From positions 363,039-427,038 of the forward strand of contig CAJJDA010000009.1 of assembly GCA_905182855.1 (NCBI GenBank): 64,000 nucleotides of DNA, given 5' to 3'. The translations under genes were made by a program, and so were the position numbers. Numbering within the stretch: the first letter of the stretch is position 1; each line of letters opens with the position of its first letter. Source of the stretch: a gamma proteobacterium HTCC2207 (GTDB lineage: Bacteria; Pseudomonadota; Gammaproteobacteria; Pseudomonadales; Porticoccaceae). The notes beneath the pieces were generated by a model that worked only from the letters and a program-made list of their open reading frames with translations, made no database searches and had not been told where the DNA came from. Below, piece by piece: positions 49,324 to 57,795 of this stretch.

Positions 49324-50133
49324 ATGAAATCAACATTGACGATCAATTCAGCGAACAGCACCCCCCCTTCTAAGGGAATGTTTGGCAAACTCCCCGTCGC
49401 GCCCGCATACAGGGTGGTTTTTGACACGATCGAAAAGTTGGTTATGACCGGTAAGCTCAAGCCAGGTGATATTCTACCGACCGAAACTGAACTAGCTGAG
49501 CGTTTCGACATCAACCGTTCAACATTGCGCGAGGGCATCAGATTACTCGAACAGAACGGCTTGGTCGTGCGCGGCGCGGCAAAGAGACTAACGGTCTCGG
49601 TACCCCATATCGTCGACCTCACATCACGTATCAGTAACGCCTTAATTCTGCACGACGTCACCTTTCGGGAGCTATGGGAAACCTATATTATCCTTGAGCC
49701 CGCACTAGCAAAACTGGCCGCGGAAAATGCGACAGAGGAAATAATCAAAAAGCTTGAAGACAATCTCGAGTCGATGATCGCCTGTGGAGAAGATGCGGAT
49801 TGCTTTAATAAACTCGATTACGAATTCCATGATTTAGTCGCAGAAGCCGCGTGCAACCGCCCAATGTTGATTGCACGCCAACCGATCTCAATCCTCATGA
49901 TGCCTGCCGCCCACGCAATACTTCCTCGGCTGAATACCTATGACCGAGTGATCGTTGCGCATCGGAAGATTCTCGACGCAATCCGCGCCCATGACCAAAG
50001 CGAAGCGTCGGAATGGATGCACAAACATACCACCGATTTCAAGCGCGGCTATGAAAGCCTTGGCTTTGACGCCGGCGAGCACTTAGTTAACTCCGGCTTT
50101 GATGCCAGCGCAGGGATCAAGCCACAGGCATAA
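49324..50133 (+). CDS. GntR-family regulator, FadR/FCD subfamily
   Basis: A 269-residue repressor-type protein. The winged helix at about 25-95 contains KPGDILPTETELAERFDINRSTLREGIRLLEQNGLVVR. The FCD effector domain at about 110-245 has the Asp/His metal set in DYEFHDLVAEAA and VIVAHRKILDAIRAHD. I chose the ATG at 49324, with GGAG six bases upstream. It is followed on the same strand by an SDR gene and faces an aldolase/DUF35/acyl-CoA dehydrogenase operon. Shared operator motifs suggest that it controls both. Confidence 0.92.
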   Translation: MKSTLTINSANSTPPSKGMFGKLPVAPAYRVVFDTIEKLVMTGKLKPGDILPTETELAERFDINRSTLREGIRLLEQNGLVVRGAAKRLTVSVPHIVDLTSRISNALILHDVTFRELWETYIILEPALAKLAAENATEEIIKKLEDNLESMIACGEDADCFNKLDYEFHDLVAEAACNRPMLIARQPISILMMPAAHAILPRLNTYDRVIVAHRKILDAIRAHDQSEASEWMHKHTTDFKRGYESLGFDAGEHLVNSGFDASAGIKPQA

Positions 50134-50321
50134 TACTCAGATCCCTACGCCATGCTATTTTGGTATGCAGAACCGAGGCGTGACAGTATGATTTCAACGT
50201 CTTCTAACATTGCCTAACTGATCATTAAGGGCTGTCCTCCACAGGGTTCCGCCAAGGTAAAAAAGCTATAACAATTGGCCGCTCAGGCAGCCTCAAACTG
50301 AAACTGAAACTGGATATATAG

Positions 50322-51101
50322 ATGACGACTGAATCAAAACAAAGCCCGACCCCAGAAAGTATTTTTGATATAGACAACAAGGTAGTATTGGTCACTGGCG
50401 CCTCTTCAGGGATCGGCTTACATCTGTGCCAAATGCTGCTTGGTCGCGGATGTCGGGTTGTTGGGGCATCAAGAACGGCATGCGAGTCAGATGCGCTCCG
50501 TATCATTGATAAACAATACAGCGGAAATTTCCTGGCGGTCAATATGGATGTTAGCTCGGCTGCTAGCGTCGATGCAGCGTTCGATACTATTGCGGACGCC
50601 TTTGGGCATCTTGATGTCGTCATCAATAATGCTGGCATGGCTGCCCCCAAGCGTGCAGTCAACATGACTCCTGTCGAATGGGCGACGGTAATAGATACTA
50701 ACCTGACAGGGCCATTTCTGGTCAGCCGTGCGGCAGTAGGTATAATGCCTAACGGCGGCAGTATTATCCAGATCGCGTCAACTGGGGCGTTTAAGGCCTA
50801 CGTTGGTTTGAGCGCATACAACTCATCGAAAGCCGGCGTATTAATGCTTTCTCAAACATTAGCAGTGGAGCTCGCGCCGCAAAATATTCGCGTCAATGTT
50901 TTGGCACCCGGCTATGTGATTACTCCAATGAATGATGAGTTTTTGTCTGGACCTCAGGGCGAACCAATTCGTAATAAGATTCCTCTCAAGCGCTTTGCGC
51001 AACCCAGTGATCTCGATGGCGCGATCGTATTTTTCGCTTCGTCCGCCTCGAGTTACATAACCGGAACCTGCTTAGTCATTGATGGCGGCACTCTCGCCTG
51101 A
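50322..51101 (+). CDS. SDR-family oxidoreductase
   Basis: A 259-residue short-chain dehydrogenase: cofactor motif TGASSGIG near residue 26, NNAGMA near 105, catalytic Ser in IQIASTGAF, Tyr/Lys in YNSSK near 166-170, and the C-terminal ITGTCLVIDGGTLA. The variation DNKVVLVTG and Arg after the second strand suggest NADP use, weakly. It lies about 190 bases after the GntR gene. The substrate is likely a hydroxyacyl-CoA or cyclic alcohol in the pathway of the convergent genes; this is context inference. Confidence 0.88.
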   Translation: MTTESKQSPTPESIFDIDNKVVLVTGASSGIGLHLCQMLLGRGCRVVGASRTACESDALRIIDKQYSGNFLAVNMDVSSAASVDAAFDTIADAFGHLDVVINNAGMAAPKRAVNMTPVEWATVIDTNLTGPFLVSRAAVGIMPNGGSIIQIASTGAFKAYVGLSAYNSSKAGVLMLSQTLAVELAPQNIRVNVLAPGYVITPMNDEFLSGPQGEPIRNKIPLKRFAQPSDLDGAIVFFASSASSYITGTCLVIDGGTLA

Positions 51102-51166
51102 GGAGGCATCCTATAATAACGTCGCCCTTGGGTCGCTCTGTATTTGACTACTAATGCGTTAGCTTA

Positions 51167-51604
51167 TCAATTGGCTAACGTAAAGCGCGGGACTACAACG
51201 CCGTCTGGCAGGTGATTCCAGACAACCCTAACCTCGGCCCCGACTGAAATCGCGCTTATGGGTACATCGACAATATTACTAATCAGGCGGATGGTAGGCG
51301 CATCAGAGAGTGTTACTAGGGCAGGCACATAGGGCAACGATTCTTCCATTCCTGGGAATATCGCCCTGCTCACTATGGTATAAGAGTAAATGGTGCCACG
51401 TCCCGACAGCGTCGGCCAGTCGAGTTTCTGGGAAAGACATCCAGGACAAAACGGTGTCGGTGGCATCCGTAACAAACTGCATTCAGTGCAGCGCGCCACT
51501 GTTAGGCGGTGCTCTCGTGCCGCGGCCCAAAACGGTTCAGTCCAGGGGTCGGTAACCAGCTCGAATAGGCTGTGCGGTGGTTGTTTTGCTATCTCATTAG
51601 TCAC
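51167..51604 (-). CDS. DUF35 OB-fold/zinc-ribbon acyl-CoA-binding protein
   Basis: A 145-residue protein: an N-terminal rubredoxin-like zinc ribbon with CTECSLLRMPPTPFCPGC, then an OB-fold (GRGTIYSYTIVSRAIFPG ... PYVPALVTL). DUF35 proteins form complexes with thiolase-fold partners and bind the CoA ester; in steroid side-chain degradation they are needed by the Ltp2 aldolase. The GTG at 51604 lies directly after the aldolase gene stop; a longer frame upstream overlaps that gene and is not expected. It is convergent with the SDR gene. Confidence 0.88.
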   Translation of the reverse strand: MTNEIAKQPPHSLFELVTDPWTEPFWAAAREHRLTVARCTECSLLRMPPTPFCPGCLSQKLDWPTLSGRGTIYSYTIVSRAIFPGMEESLPYVPALVTLSDAPTIRLISNIVDVPISAISVGAEVRVVWNHLPDGVVVPRFTLAN

Positions 51605-51606
51605 TG

Positions 51607-52770
51607 TTATTTCCCCAAAATTAGGCCGCTGACGGGCAGTGATGAAGGTCCACCAGTCACCAGCGCTAAGTCGCAACTCTGCACTTGATTAACGGCCGAT
51701 CCGCGAATTTGTGCAACGGCTTCGCGCACATGGGTCATTCCCCAGACATAGGCTCCGGACAGCTGCCCACCATCAGTATTGATAGGCAGTGATCCACCCT
51801 CGAAACGGATGGCCCCACTCTCCACAAACGGCCCCCCTTCGCCTCGCTCACAGAATCCGAAATCCTCCAATTGAGCGAGCACCATCGGCGTAAAGTGGTC
51901 ATATATCTGAGCCACATCAATATCAGCTGGCGTGACATCAGCATCCCTGTACAAGCGATTAGCAATGGCTACATTTCCCGAAGAAACAAATGCCTCCTCT
52001 GGCATGTTCATCCAATACAGCGAACGACCCCAGTCCCTGCTGCCACCATGGGCGCAGGCAACGATTTTAACCGGCGGTTGACGCAGATCTTTGGCCTGCT
52101 CTGTGGAAGTCACAACCATCGCAATTGCACCGTCTGTTTCAAGACAGAAATCAAACAGGCACAGAGGATCTGCGATCACTGGCGCGTTAAAGTAGTCCTC
52201 AAGCGTCATTGGCTTTCGCATAATGGCATCGGGGTGATTGATCGCATTCAGGCGTCCTGACATGGCGACTTCAGCAAATTGTTCTCTGGTCGTTCCATAC
52301 ATATGCATGTGCCTCCGCGCCAGCAGCGCGAACATATGGCCGGGTCCAACCAAACCACTCGATTGAAAGAACGCCGTCTCAGAAGTCTGCTCGTAGCCCG
52401 AGGTGATTGCACCAAAACGCTGCTGCGCCTGTTGGAGCGCTCCTACGCAGACAACCACTTTGGCCATACCGGAGACAATTGCTGAGGAGGCAAGTCCAAT
52501 CGACCCTGCTGACCCACCACCAGAACCAGTTAGGGTCGCTGTATAGCTAACCTCTGGGATGCCTAGAGTTTCCATCAGGTAGGGGGTATCAAAACCGCCA
52601 GAATAAAATGCGAAGCCGTCGACATCTTTCATACTGAGACCAGCATCTTCGACCGCAGCAATGATGGACTTACAGACAAGCTCATTGAGCGTTTGTGGCA
52701 GCGAGGCTCCGCGCTTGTAGTATGGCATGGCGCCAACCCCGACTATCGCTGTTTTATTGCGTATGGTCAT
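51607..52770 (-). CDS. Thiolase-fold Ltp2-like aldolase (nucleophile Cys absent)
   Basis: A 387-residue SCP-x/thiolase-fold protein. At the place of the nucleophile Cys the sequence is TLTGSGGGSAGSIGLASSA with no Cys, so it cannot be an ordinary thiolase. The late motif NTDGGQLSGAYVWGMTHVREAV has Tyr where thiolases have the GHPxG histidine, as in Ltp2-type aldolases that release a short acyl-CoA by retro-aldol cleavage. YDHFTPMVLAQLEDFGFCERGEGG is shared with SCP-x relatives. Its immediate downstream DUF35 partner supports the aldolase reading. Substrate unknown, perhaps a branched or cyclic acyl-CoA. Confidence 0.83.
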   Translation of the reverse strand: MTIRNKTAIVGVGAMPYYKRGASLPQTLNELVCKSIIAAVEDAGLSMKDVDGFAFYSGGFDTPYLMETLGIPEVSYTATLTGSGGGSAGSIGLASSAIVSGMAKVVVCVGALQQAQQRFGAITSGYEQTSETAFFQSSGLVGPGHMFALLARRHMHMYGTTREQFAEVAMSGRLNAINHPDAIMRKPMTLEDYFNAPVIADPLCLFDFCLETDGAIAMVVTSTEQAKDLRQPPVKIVACAHGGSRDWGRSLYWMNMPEEAFVSSGNVAIANRLYRDADVTPADIDVAQIYDHFTPMVLAQLEDFGFCERGEGGPFVESGAIRFEGGSLPINTDGGQLSGAYVWGMTHVREAVAQIRGSAVNQVQSCDLALVTGGPSSLPVSGLILGK

Positions 52771-52788
52771 TGTAATTCCTAATTGATT

Positions 52789-53375
52789 TTAAGAGATGAG
52801 GTCACGCGCTATAACCAGCTTCATAACCTCAGACGCACCTTCATAGATGCGGCTTGGCCTGATATCGCGATAGAGCTGCTCAACGACCGAGCCACGAGTG
52901 ACACCTCGGCCTCCAAATAGCTGTACCGCATTGTCAATTACCCGACTGGCATTTTCGGTTCCGATTAACTTTGCCATGAGGCTTCCCGCGTACACCGACC
53001 GCCAGTGACGTTCTTTGACCAGCCCGCCCAATATATGACCAGCGCCGCCGTTTCCAAATCAATAATCATATCAGCGAGCTTAGCCTGAACACCGAGCATT
53101 GCCGTTATCGTAGCACCAAATAGACTGCGAGACTTGGTGTGCTTAAGCGTTTTGTCAAAGGCACGCCGACCCACACCAAGTCCAGCTGCGTCGAACGACC
53201 TACGAAAAATAACAGCGGTAGACATCGCAATCTTAAAGCCACTACCAGGCTGCCCGATCACCGCGTCGTGATCAACTTCAGGGCACTGCCATTGACTAAA
53301 TCCTGAAGCCAAGCGGTTGTGATGCTCTTCAAAAAAAGGCATTGGCCAAAGGTACCAGTCAGTCGTATTGTTCAT
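52789..53375 (-). pseudogene. Acyl-CoA dehydrogenase remnant (internal deletion and frameshift)
   Basis: The first ~30 residues (WPMPFFEEHHNRLASGFSQW) resemble an acyl-CoA dehydrogenase N-terminus, then the sequence jumps to the middle domain (IGQPGSGFKIAMSTAVIFRRSFDAAGLGVGRRAFD). About 200 residues, including the first flavin-binding domain, are missing. A further one-base loss near 52979 shifts the frame at [13 protein letters not shown]. The tail [20 protein letters not shown] is the expected C-terminus. It would have been the first gene of the operon with the Ltp2-like and DUF35 genes. Confidence 0.85.
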
Positions 53376-53907
53376 TTAACGATGTATCTTAGTAAAACTT
53401 CAAGCGGGTGTTAGTTTCGACCACTGAGCATAGTTTTGTTCGGTATTAAACCGTCTATCCTTCGATACACGCCCTGGCATTTCATTGTAAACCATCGACC
53501 GCTGCCTACTCTTTTTAATGCCGAGGGAAGGCACCTCATTGCTTAGACGTTTAAGCTTTGAACTATACAAACTGACCAATAGCGCCTAAAACGCGCTACC
53601 AAGCGGACCCTTAGCCCGCGACTTTAGCCCAATTGTAAGCGATTGTAACGTAATGTCCGACAATAGGACAGGTGGACATACTGAATGATCAGAGTACTGA
53701 TTAACAATCATAGGCCCTAGCATTGTGATGATTGCGTGCCAGCATGAGAGCCGCAACACCTCCTGCGTACTCGGTTTTTTGGCACTAGATAACCGCTGAA
53801 ATACGGGACAGACTAGGTGTCCGCAGGCTCGAACTTAGGTGCCATAGTCAGTCAATTCAGCACGTCGCATATATTAAGCGCCTGAGGTCTGCCCAGATTA
53901 ATCTGCG
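53376..53907. other. Intergenic region carrying a GntR operator-like site
   Basis: No reading frame of interest. It holds the presumed promoter of the minus-strand acyl-CoA dehydrogenase operon and the operator-like motif at 53652-53664. Nothing else is recognised. Confidence 0.5.
53652..53664. promoter_or_regulatory. Second FadR/GntR-type operator-like site
   Basis: AATGTCCGACAAT is the complement of ATTGTCGGACATT and differs at one base from the perfect palindrome before the GntR gene. It lies about 280 bases upstream of the acyl-CoA dehydrogenase remnant, in the leader region of the operon that converges on the GntR-SDR pair. Confidence 0.6.
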
Positions 53908-54603
53908 TTATGGCGATAAGTTTCCGCATGCCTGATTGGCTGGCACCGCAACATCCATCATCGCAGGGCTAGGCAACCTCAAACCCTCCATCAGCTTGAT
54001 ATACGCCTGCTTATCGATAACATTAAGGCGGGAATTACTAATCTTTTCATTAGCTAGAGTGCTTGATTGCACACCGTTATAGTCATGCCCTGGATACAGT
54101 ATGGTGCTATCGGGTAATTTGAGTATTCGATCATGCAGGCTATCGTACTGAGTTCCTGCGTCACCGTTTTGAAAGTCAGTTCGTCCCGTTCCTCCAATGA
54201 GTAACGTGTCACCGCTAAATAATAGGCCCTCCTCGGCCATATAAAAGCTATAGGAATCATCCGTATGCCCTGGACTGTAAATCACCTCGATTTCAAGCCT
54301 ACCAATCGTTAATTGATCACCGTCTTTAAATTTTTCCGATAGGCAATTAGCAACCGATTGGGTTCCCATCATAGTTATGCAGCCCGTTTCTTCCCGAAGA
54401 TCACCTAGACCGGTAATGTGGTCGGCATGGGTATGAGTATCAATGGCCAACATCAGACGCAGATCCTGTGCCTGCAAAAGCTCTAGCACTAAACTATTGT
54501 TTTCAAATACCGAATCAATAATTAATGCCTGGCCCGATTCATGATCACCCAATAAATAGGTATAGGTTGATGAAACTCTATCGAATAGCTGGTGAAAAAT
54601 CAT
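53908..54603 (-). CDS. MBL-fold persulfide dioxygenase (ETHE1/Blh-like)
   Basis: A 231-residue metallo-beta-lactamase-fold protein with the metal motif THTHADH near residue 57 and later His in YSPGHTDDSY. The persulfide-dioxygenase features FSGDTLLIGGTGRTDFQNGD and ILYPGHDYNG are present. It oxidises glutathione persulfide to sulfite using O2 and non-haem iron. The ATG at 54603 gives the family start MIFHQLFDRVSSTYTYLL; the frame extends 61 codons upstream into the permease gene without meaning. It belongs to the BigR-type operon below. Confidence 0.93.
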   Translation of the reverse strand: MIFHQLFDRVSSTYTYLLGDHESGQALIIDSVFENNSLVLELLQAQDLRLMLAIDTHTHADHITGLGDLREETGCITMMGTQSVANCLSEKFKDGDQLTIGRLEIEVIYSPGHTDDSYSFYMAEEGLLFSGDTLLIGGTGRTDFQNGDAGTQYDSLHDRILKLPDSTILYPGHDYNGVQSSTLANEKISNSRLNVIDKQAYIKLMEGLRLPSPAMMDVAVPANQACGNLSP

Positions 54604-54623
54604 AGTTAACCCACTTATAAATA

Positions 54624-55448
54624 TTAGCTGACCCTGAAATGCATAAATACTGTCATCGCGGCAATCGATACTAGGGCTATGGAGAATATTTTCTGCAACA
54701 GAACCCCTGCTATATATTGGGCAACGAGTCGACCACCGACCATACCGAACACACCGCCGGTGCAAACGTTTAATAGCAGCCACCAATCTAAGTGGGGGCT
54801 AGCTAAAGCAAAACTCAAAAATCCCGAGATCCCAACCACAGAAATTATCAGCAATGACGTAGCGACTGCTTGGCGCATTGATACCTGCGTAATATAAAGA
54901 AGAGCGGGTACGATTAAAAAACCGCCACCGACACCAAAAAGCCCGCTTAACAAGCCCACTAGCAACCCACAGAAAACAAGTGCAACTAAGCACTTTGAGC
55001 TCAAGTCAAACTGTTCCGATTGGGTAAAGCGACAGATCGGAGCCCTGTAGTCATCGCCATTAAACTGTCCTGAACGAACCACGCTGGCTTGTTCTGGTGC
55101 AGCGACAGCCTGCCGCCACATCAAACTAGCTATGCAAAATGCCAGAGCGCAAAACCCCACTAGTAGAGTGGCCGGCGGCAACTGACTACCAACATACTTG
55201 CCAATCGGCGCTATTAGCGCACCACCCATACCTAGCGCCAACGCCGGAACCCACAGAATAGTTCTCGCCTGCCAATTACTCACAGTACCCATCAGCGCGC
55301 TGACCGCAACAGCACCCAGCGCGACCCCTATGGCCTCATTGACCGATAAATCGAGCAGCAATATCAGCAGTGGCACTGCGAAAATTGACCCACCCGCACC
55401 TGTCAAGCCCAGCACTAAGCCTATGAATACACCGATTAAAATAGACAT
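54624..55448 (-). CDS. TauE/SafE-family sulfite/organosulfonate exporter
   Basis: A 274-residue inner-membrane permease with eight hydrophobic segments in two repeats: IGLVLGLTGAGGSIFAVPLL at the start and VGLLSGLFGVGGGFLIVPALL in the second half, the duplicated family signature. Together with the persulfide dioxygenase it would export sulfite. The ATG at 55448 (MSILIGVFIG) is chosen over an extension that overlaps the rhodanese gene. Confidence 0.92.
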   Translation of the reverse strand: MSILIGVFIGLVLGLTGAGGSIFAVPLLILLLDLSVNEAIGVALGAVAVSALMGTVSNWQARTILWVPALALGMGGALIAPIGKYVGSQLPPATLLVGFCALAFCIASLMWRQAVAAPEQASVVRSGQFNGDDYRAPICRFTQSEQFDLSSKCLVALVFCGLLVGLLSGLFGVGGGFLIVPALLYITQVSMRQAVATSLLIISVVGISGFLSFALASPHLDWWLLLNVCTGGVFGMVGGRLVAQYIAGVLLQKIFSIALVSIAAMTVFMHFRVS

Positions 55449-55449
55449 T

Positions 55450-56013
55450 CTATGATCGAGCAACCCCTGCATTCCAGGGCATGCGAGCCAAGAGCATGCC
55501 CATGCCGCAGGTATCGGTGACACCCGCAAAGACCAGGCCACCGCCGACGAAACCAGATAACGCATAAAACAAGGGACTCATAAATTGGCCAGCCAGAATG
55601 CCGATAACCACTAATGAACCCGCTGCGATACGAACCTGTCGCTCTAGTGACAAGCTATTACTCGGCCCTTTACTGGGTATCAAACCGGAGGCTTTTAAAG
55701 CATTTAATCCGCCTGAGATAATGATCAGCTTAGCCTCAAAATTCTCTTTTAGTTTTTCTGCCGCGAGCGACGCGCGCGGGCCATTAGCACAGAGAAGATA
55801 AATAGGCTGCTCCGTACTTAGTCCCTCTTGTACAAGATAACTCTGCAGCATAGCGCTATTTAAAGTCTGCACAGGAAAATGCACACAGCCCTCAACGTAC
55901 TCGGTCTCAACCTCGCTAAGTGTGCGCAGATCAACAATGCATAGTTTGTCACTGGCGTCTCGATATAGTTGCTGAAATTGACTAGCGGAAATAGTTTTCA
56001 CTTGAGCGCTCAT
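55450..56013 (-). CDS. Membrane-anchored rhodanese, YgaP-like
   Basis: A 187-residue protein: rhodanese domain at about 5-115 with active-site loop LLCANGPRAS (Cys near 77), then two membrane helices of the DUF2892 type ending FAGVTDTCGMGMLLARMPWNAG, the same plan as E. coli YgaP. It would carry persulfide sulfur on its cysteine at the inner membrane. It sits between the ArsR-type regulator and the permease, with gaps of ten and one bases. Confidence 0.93.
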   Translation of the reverse strand: MSAQVKTISASQFQQLYRDASDKLCIVDLRTLSEVETEYVEGCVHFPVQTLNSAMLQSYLVQEGLSTEQPIYLLCANGPRASLAAEKLKENFEAKLIIISGGLNALKASGLIPSKGPSNSLSLERQVRIAAGSLVVIGILAGQFMSPLFYALSGFVGGGLVFAGVTDTCGMGMLLARMPWNAGVARS

Positions 56014-56023
56014 AATTTAATCC

Positions 56024-56344
56024 TCATAGTTGTGGGCAGTAGATGGACTTCAGTACTTTAATAACCTGCGTAGCTTCATCGCCCTTAAGCCTATAAAAGA
56101 TAGCCTGCCCATCACGGCGAGTAGAGACAAGGTTAGCGTTTCGTAATGACGCTAGATGCTGAGATAAAGCCGACTGACTGAGGTCGGTCATCTGATTTAG
56201 GGCACCCACTGACAGCTCCGTGCCGATAAGAGAGCACATAATCATAAGCCGCTTTTGGTTGCCGAGCTGTTTGAGCAGCCCGGCAGCCTCCGCAGAATGC
56301 TTTTGCAGTGCCGCTATATCCGCGGGCACTAGGATTTGAGACAT
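56024..56344 (-). CDS. ArsR-family persulfide sensor, BigR/SqrR-like
   Basis: A 106-residue winged-helix repressor with LGNQKRLMIMCSLIGTELSVGALNQMTDLSQSALSQHLASLRNANLVSTRRDGQAIFYRL. Two cysteines, in MIMCSL near residue 37 and in the C-terminal YCPQL, match the pair that forms a polysulfide bridge in BigR and SqrR. No metal-binding CxC motif is present. It heads an operon of rhodanese, exporter and persulfide dioxygenase, the known BigR set, and a perfect dyad lies in its promoter. Confidence 0.92.
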   Translation of the reverse strand: MSQILVPADIAALQKHSAEAAGLLKQLGNQKRLMIMCSLIGTELSVGALNQMTDLSQSALSQHLASLRNANLVSTRRDGQAIFYRLKGDEATQVIKVLKSIYCPQL

Positions 56345-56381
56345 ATCAATAAACCTTTAGCTAACTCAAGATTAAGCGACA

Positions 56382-56403
56382 TATATTAGAGTTATCTAAT
56401 ATA
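56382..56403. promoter_or_regulatory. BigR-type operator
   Basis: A perfect nine-base inverted repeat, TATATTAGA and TCTAATATA, around a GTTA centre, 38-59 bases upstream of the regulator start. AT-rich dyads of this kind (ATATTAGA/TCTAATAT) are characteristic of BigR targets. Confidence 0.78.
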
Positions 56404-56635
56404 CAATTGCTTCATGAACGTTGATCAGTATATTGATGTGCTTGACGTAGCGTATGAGTAGTTCAATAAGATTTATGCGACCATTTGAGCAATAGATCGC
56501 CACAGCCATGTCGCCCGATTTCAAAAGCGCAAGTGAGAGGCAGCGTCATGGATAATGTCCCTCCGCCTATAGCTAATACGACCGCTATTCTTAACCAAAT
56601 TAGCGATAATGAGTGGCTAATTAATTACATAGACC

Positions 56636-57250
56636 TTATTTTAATACCTGAACGTTCCACCAGACGATTATGGGTGTAATTAAAACGGTTGGAAGTATCC
56701 ACCAAATCCACAAGGGTTCAACGCTCACATTGACCACTAAAACCGCTGTAATCACTGAGATGGTGCCACCCATCATGTTGGTTAAATGTCTTGCAATACG
56801 TTCCTGTCCTATGGCTTTTTTATTCTGATAACTCTTAAAGTCTGCGAAACCCAATGCCCCAGCAACGCAACCAAATACGAGAAGGGGTATGTATTGCGAA
56901 TTATTATCGATAAAATATAAAATACTCAGTATCCACATCGACATCCCCGATAACAGCATTATACCAATCGCAAACCAATCTAAATTGGTGGCTATGCCCT
57001 GCCGATTCGCAGCGAAGCGCATGCCTGCAAACGCCAAGTAAAACGAAAATAACGCGATGAGTAATAAAAATATATTATCACTAATAATCGCCATAGGAAG
57101 TGCGGTAAAGAAAATGGCAGCCATACACCAGACATAGGCTTTACCCGAAAAGATATGCAGCTTTTTACCCTTTGTAGATGACAGCGCCATTGCCGAGAAA
57201 ATGAGCGCTAATGAACCGGCAACGATATGTATGGGTAGTAAAATATCCAT
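56636..57250 (-). CDS. DUF2306-like inner-membrane protein
   Basis: The protein is 204 residues with about six hydrophobic segments. It opens with LPIHIVAGSLALIFSAMALSSTKGKKLHIFSGKAYVWCM, the HxxxGxxAL ... GxxxHxxxGxxY pattern of DUF2306/YqjF-related membrane proteins; conserved histidines could bind haem or metal. Function unknown to me. It stands alone between the persulfide operon and a short plus-strand frame. Confidence 0.8.
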   Translation of the reverse strand: MDILLPIHIVAGSLALIFSAMALSSTKGKKLHIFSGKAYVWCMAAIFFTALPMAIISDNIFLLLIALFSFYLAFAGMRFAANRQGIATNLDWFAIGIMLLSGMSMWILSILYFIDNNSQYIPLLVFGCVAGALGFADFKSYQNKKAIGQERIARHLTNMMGGTISVITAVLVVNVSVEPLWIWWILPTVLITPIIVWWNVQVLK

Positions 57251-57379
57251 GGGTTACCTCAAAGGCGAATATATATAATTTTTGAATAGATCTGGGCTTT
57301 TAACTCAGGAAATGCTCTGTGTGCAGGTTCCCGATGCTTTGATGATGAGACTACTGGCAGCCAATCATAGCGCAGTGTA

Positions 57380-57661
57380 ATGGACTCCTGTGAACTAGAC
57401 AGCCAAAACTATCGTAAACTTCGCAGCGGTCTAGCGTTTAGACTAGCGCTAACTTCGGCCTACAATATGACCATCAGTGCTCGTCTTCTTAAATACTTTA
57501 ATCGCAAGACCTCAGAGTCCACAGATAAGAATCATACGCGTTTTAGAAATGATATCTGTAACCATTGGGACCTAGACTATCTATCGCTTGAGGAACTGGA
57601 AGCAAGACTGGTAGAGCCCAATATTGAAACCACCATTGTTAGGAAGAAGAAAGAATTCTAA
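57380..57661 (+). CDS. Hypothetical small protein (uncertain)
   Basis: A 93-codon frame encoding a charged, probably helical protein with no signal or membrane segment and no recognised domain. The C-terminal half (LEELEARLVEPNIETTIVRKKKEF) looks protein-like. No good ribosome site precedes the ATG. It could be chance coding. Confidence 0.35.
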   Translation: MDSCELDSQNYRKLRSGLAFRLALTSAYNMTISARLLKYFNRKTSESTDKNHTRFRNDICNHWDLDYLSLEELEARLVEPNIETTIVRKKKEF

Positions 57662-57795
57662 AGGGGCTGGCTGGGCATTAAAACGCTGCCATGCGCAACG
57701 GGGACTAGGAACCTCAAGACAGCAATTTCAAGGCAAATTTCCTGCCTCGCACACCACAGTGATCTGACGACGCCCACCCGGCTAAGCGTCAGAAG

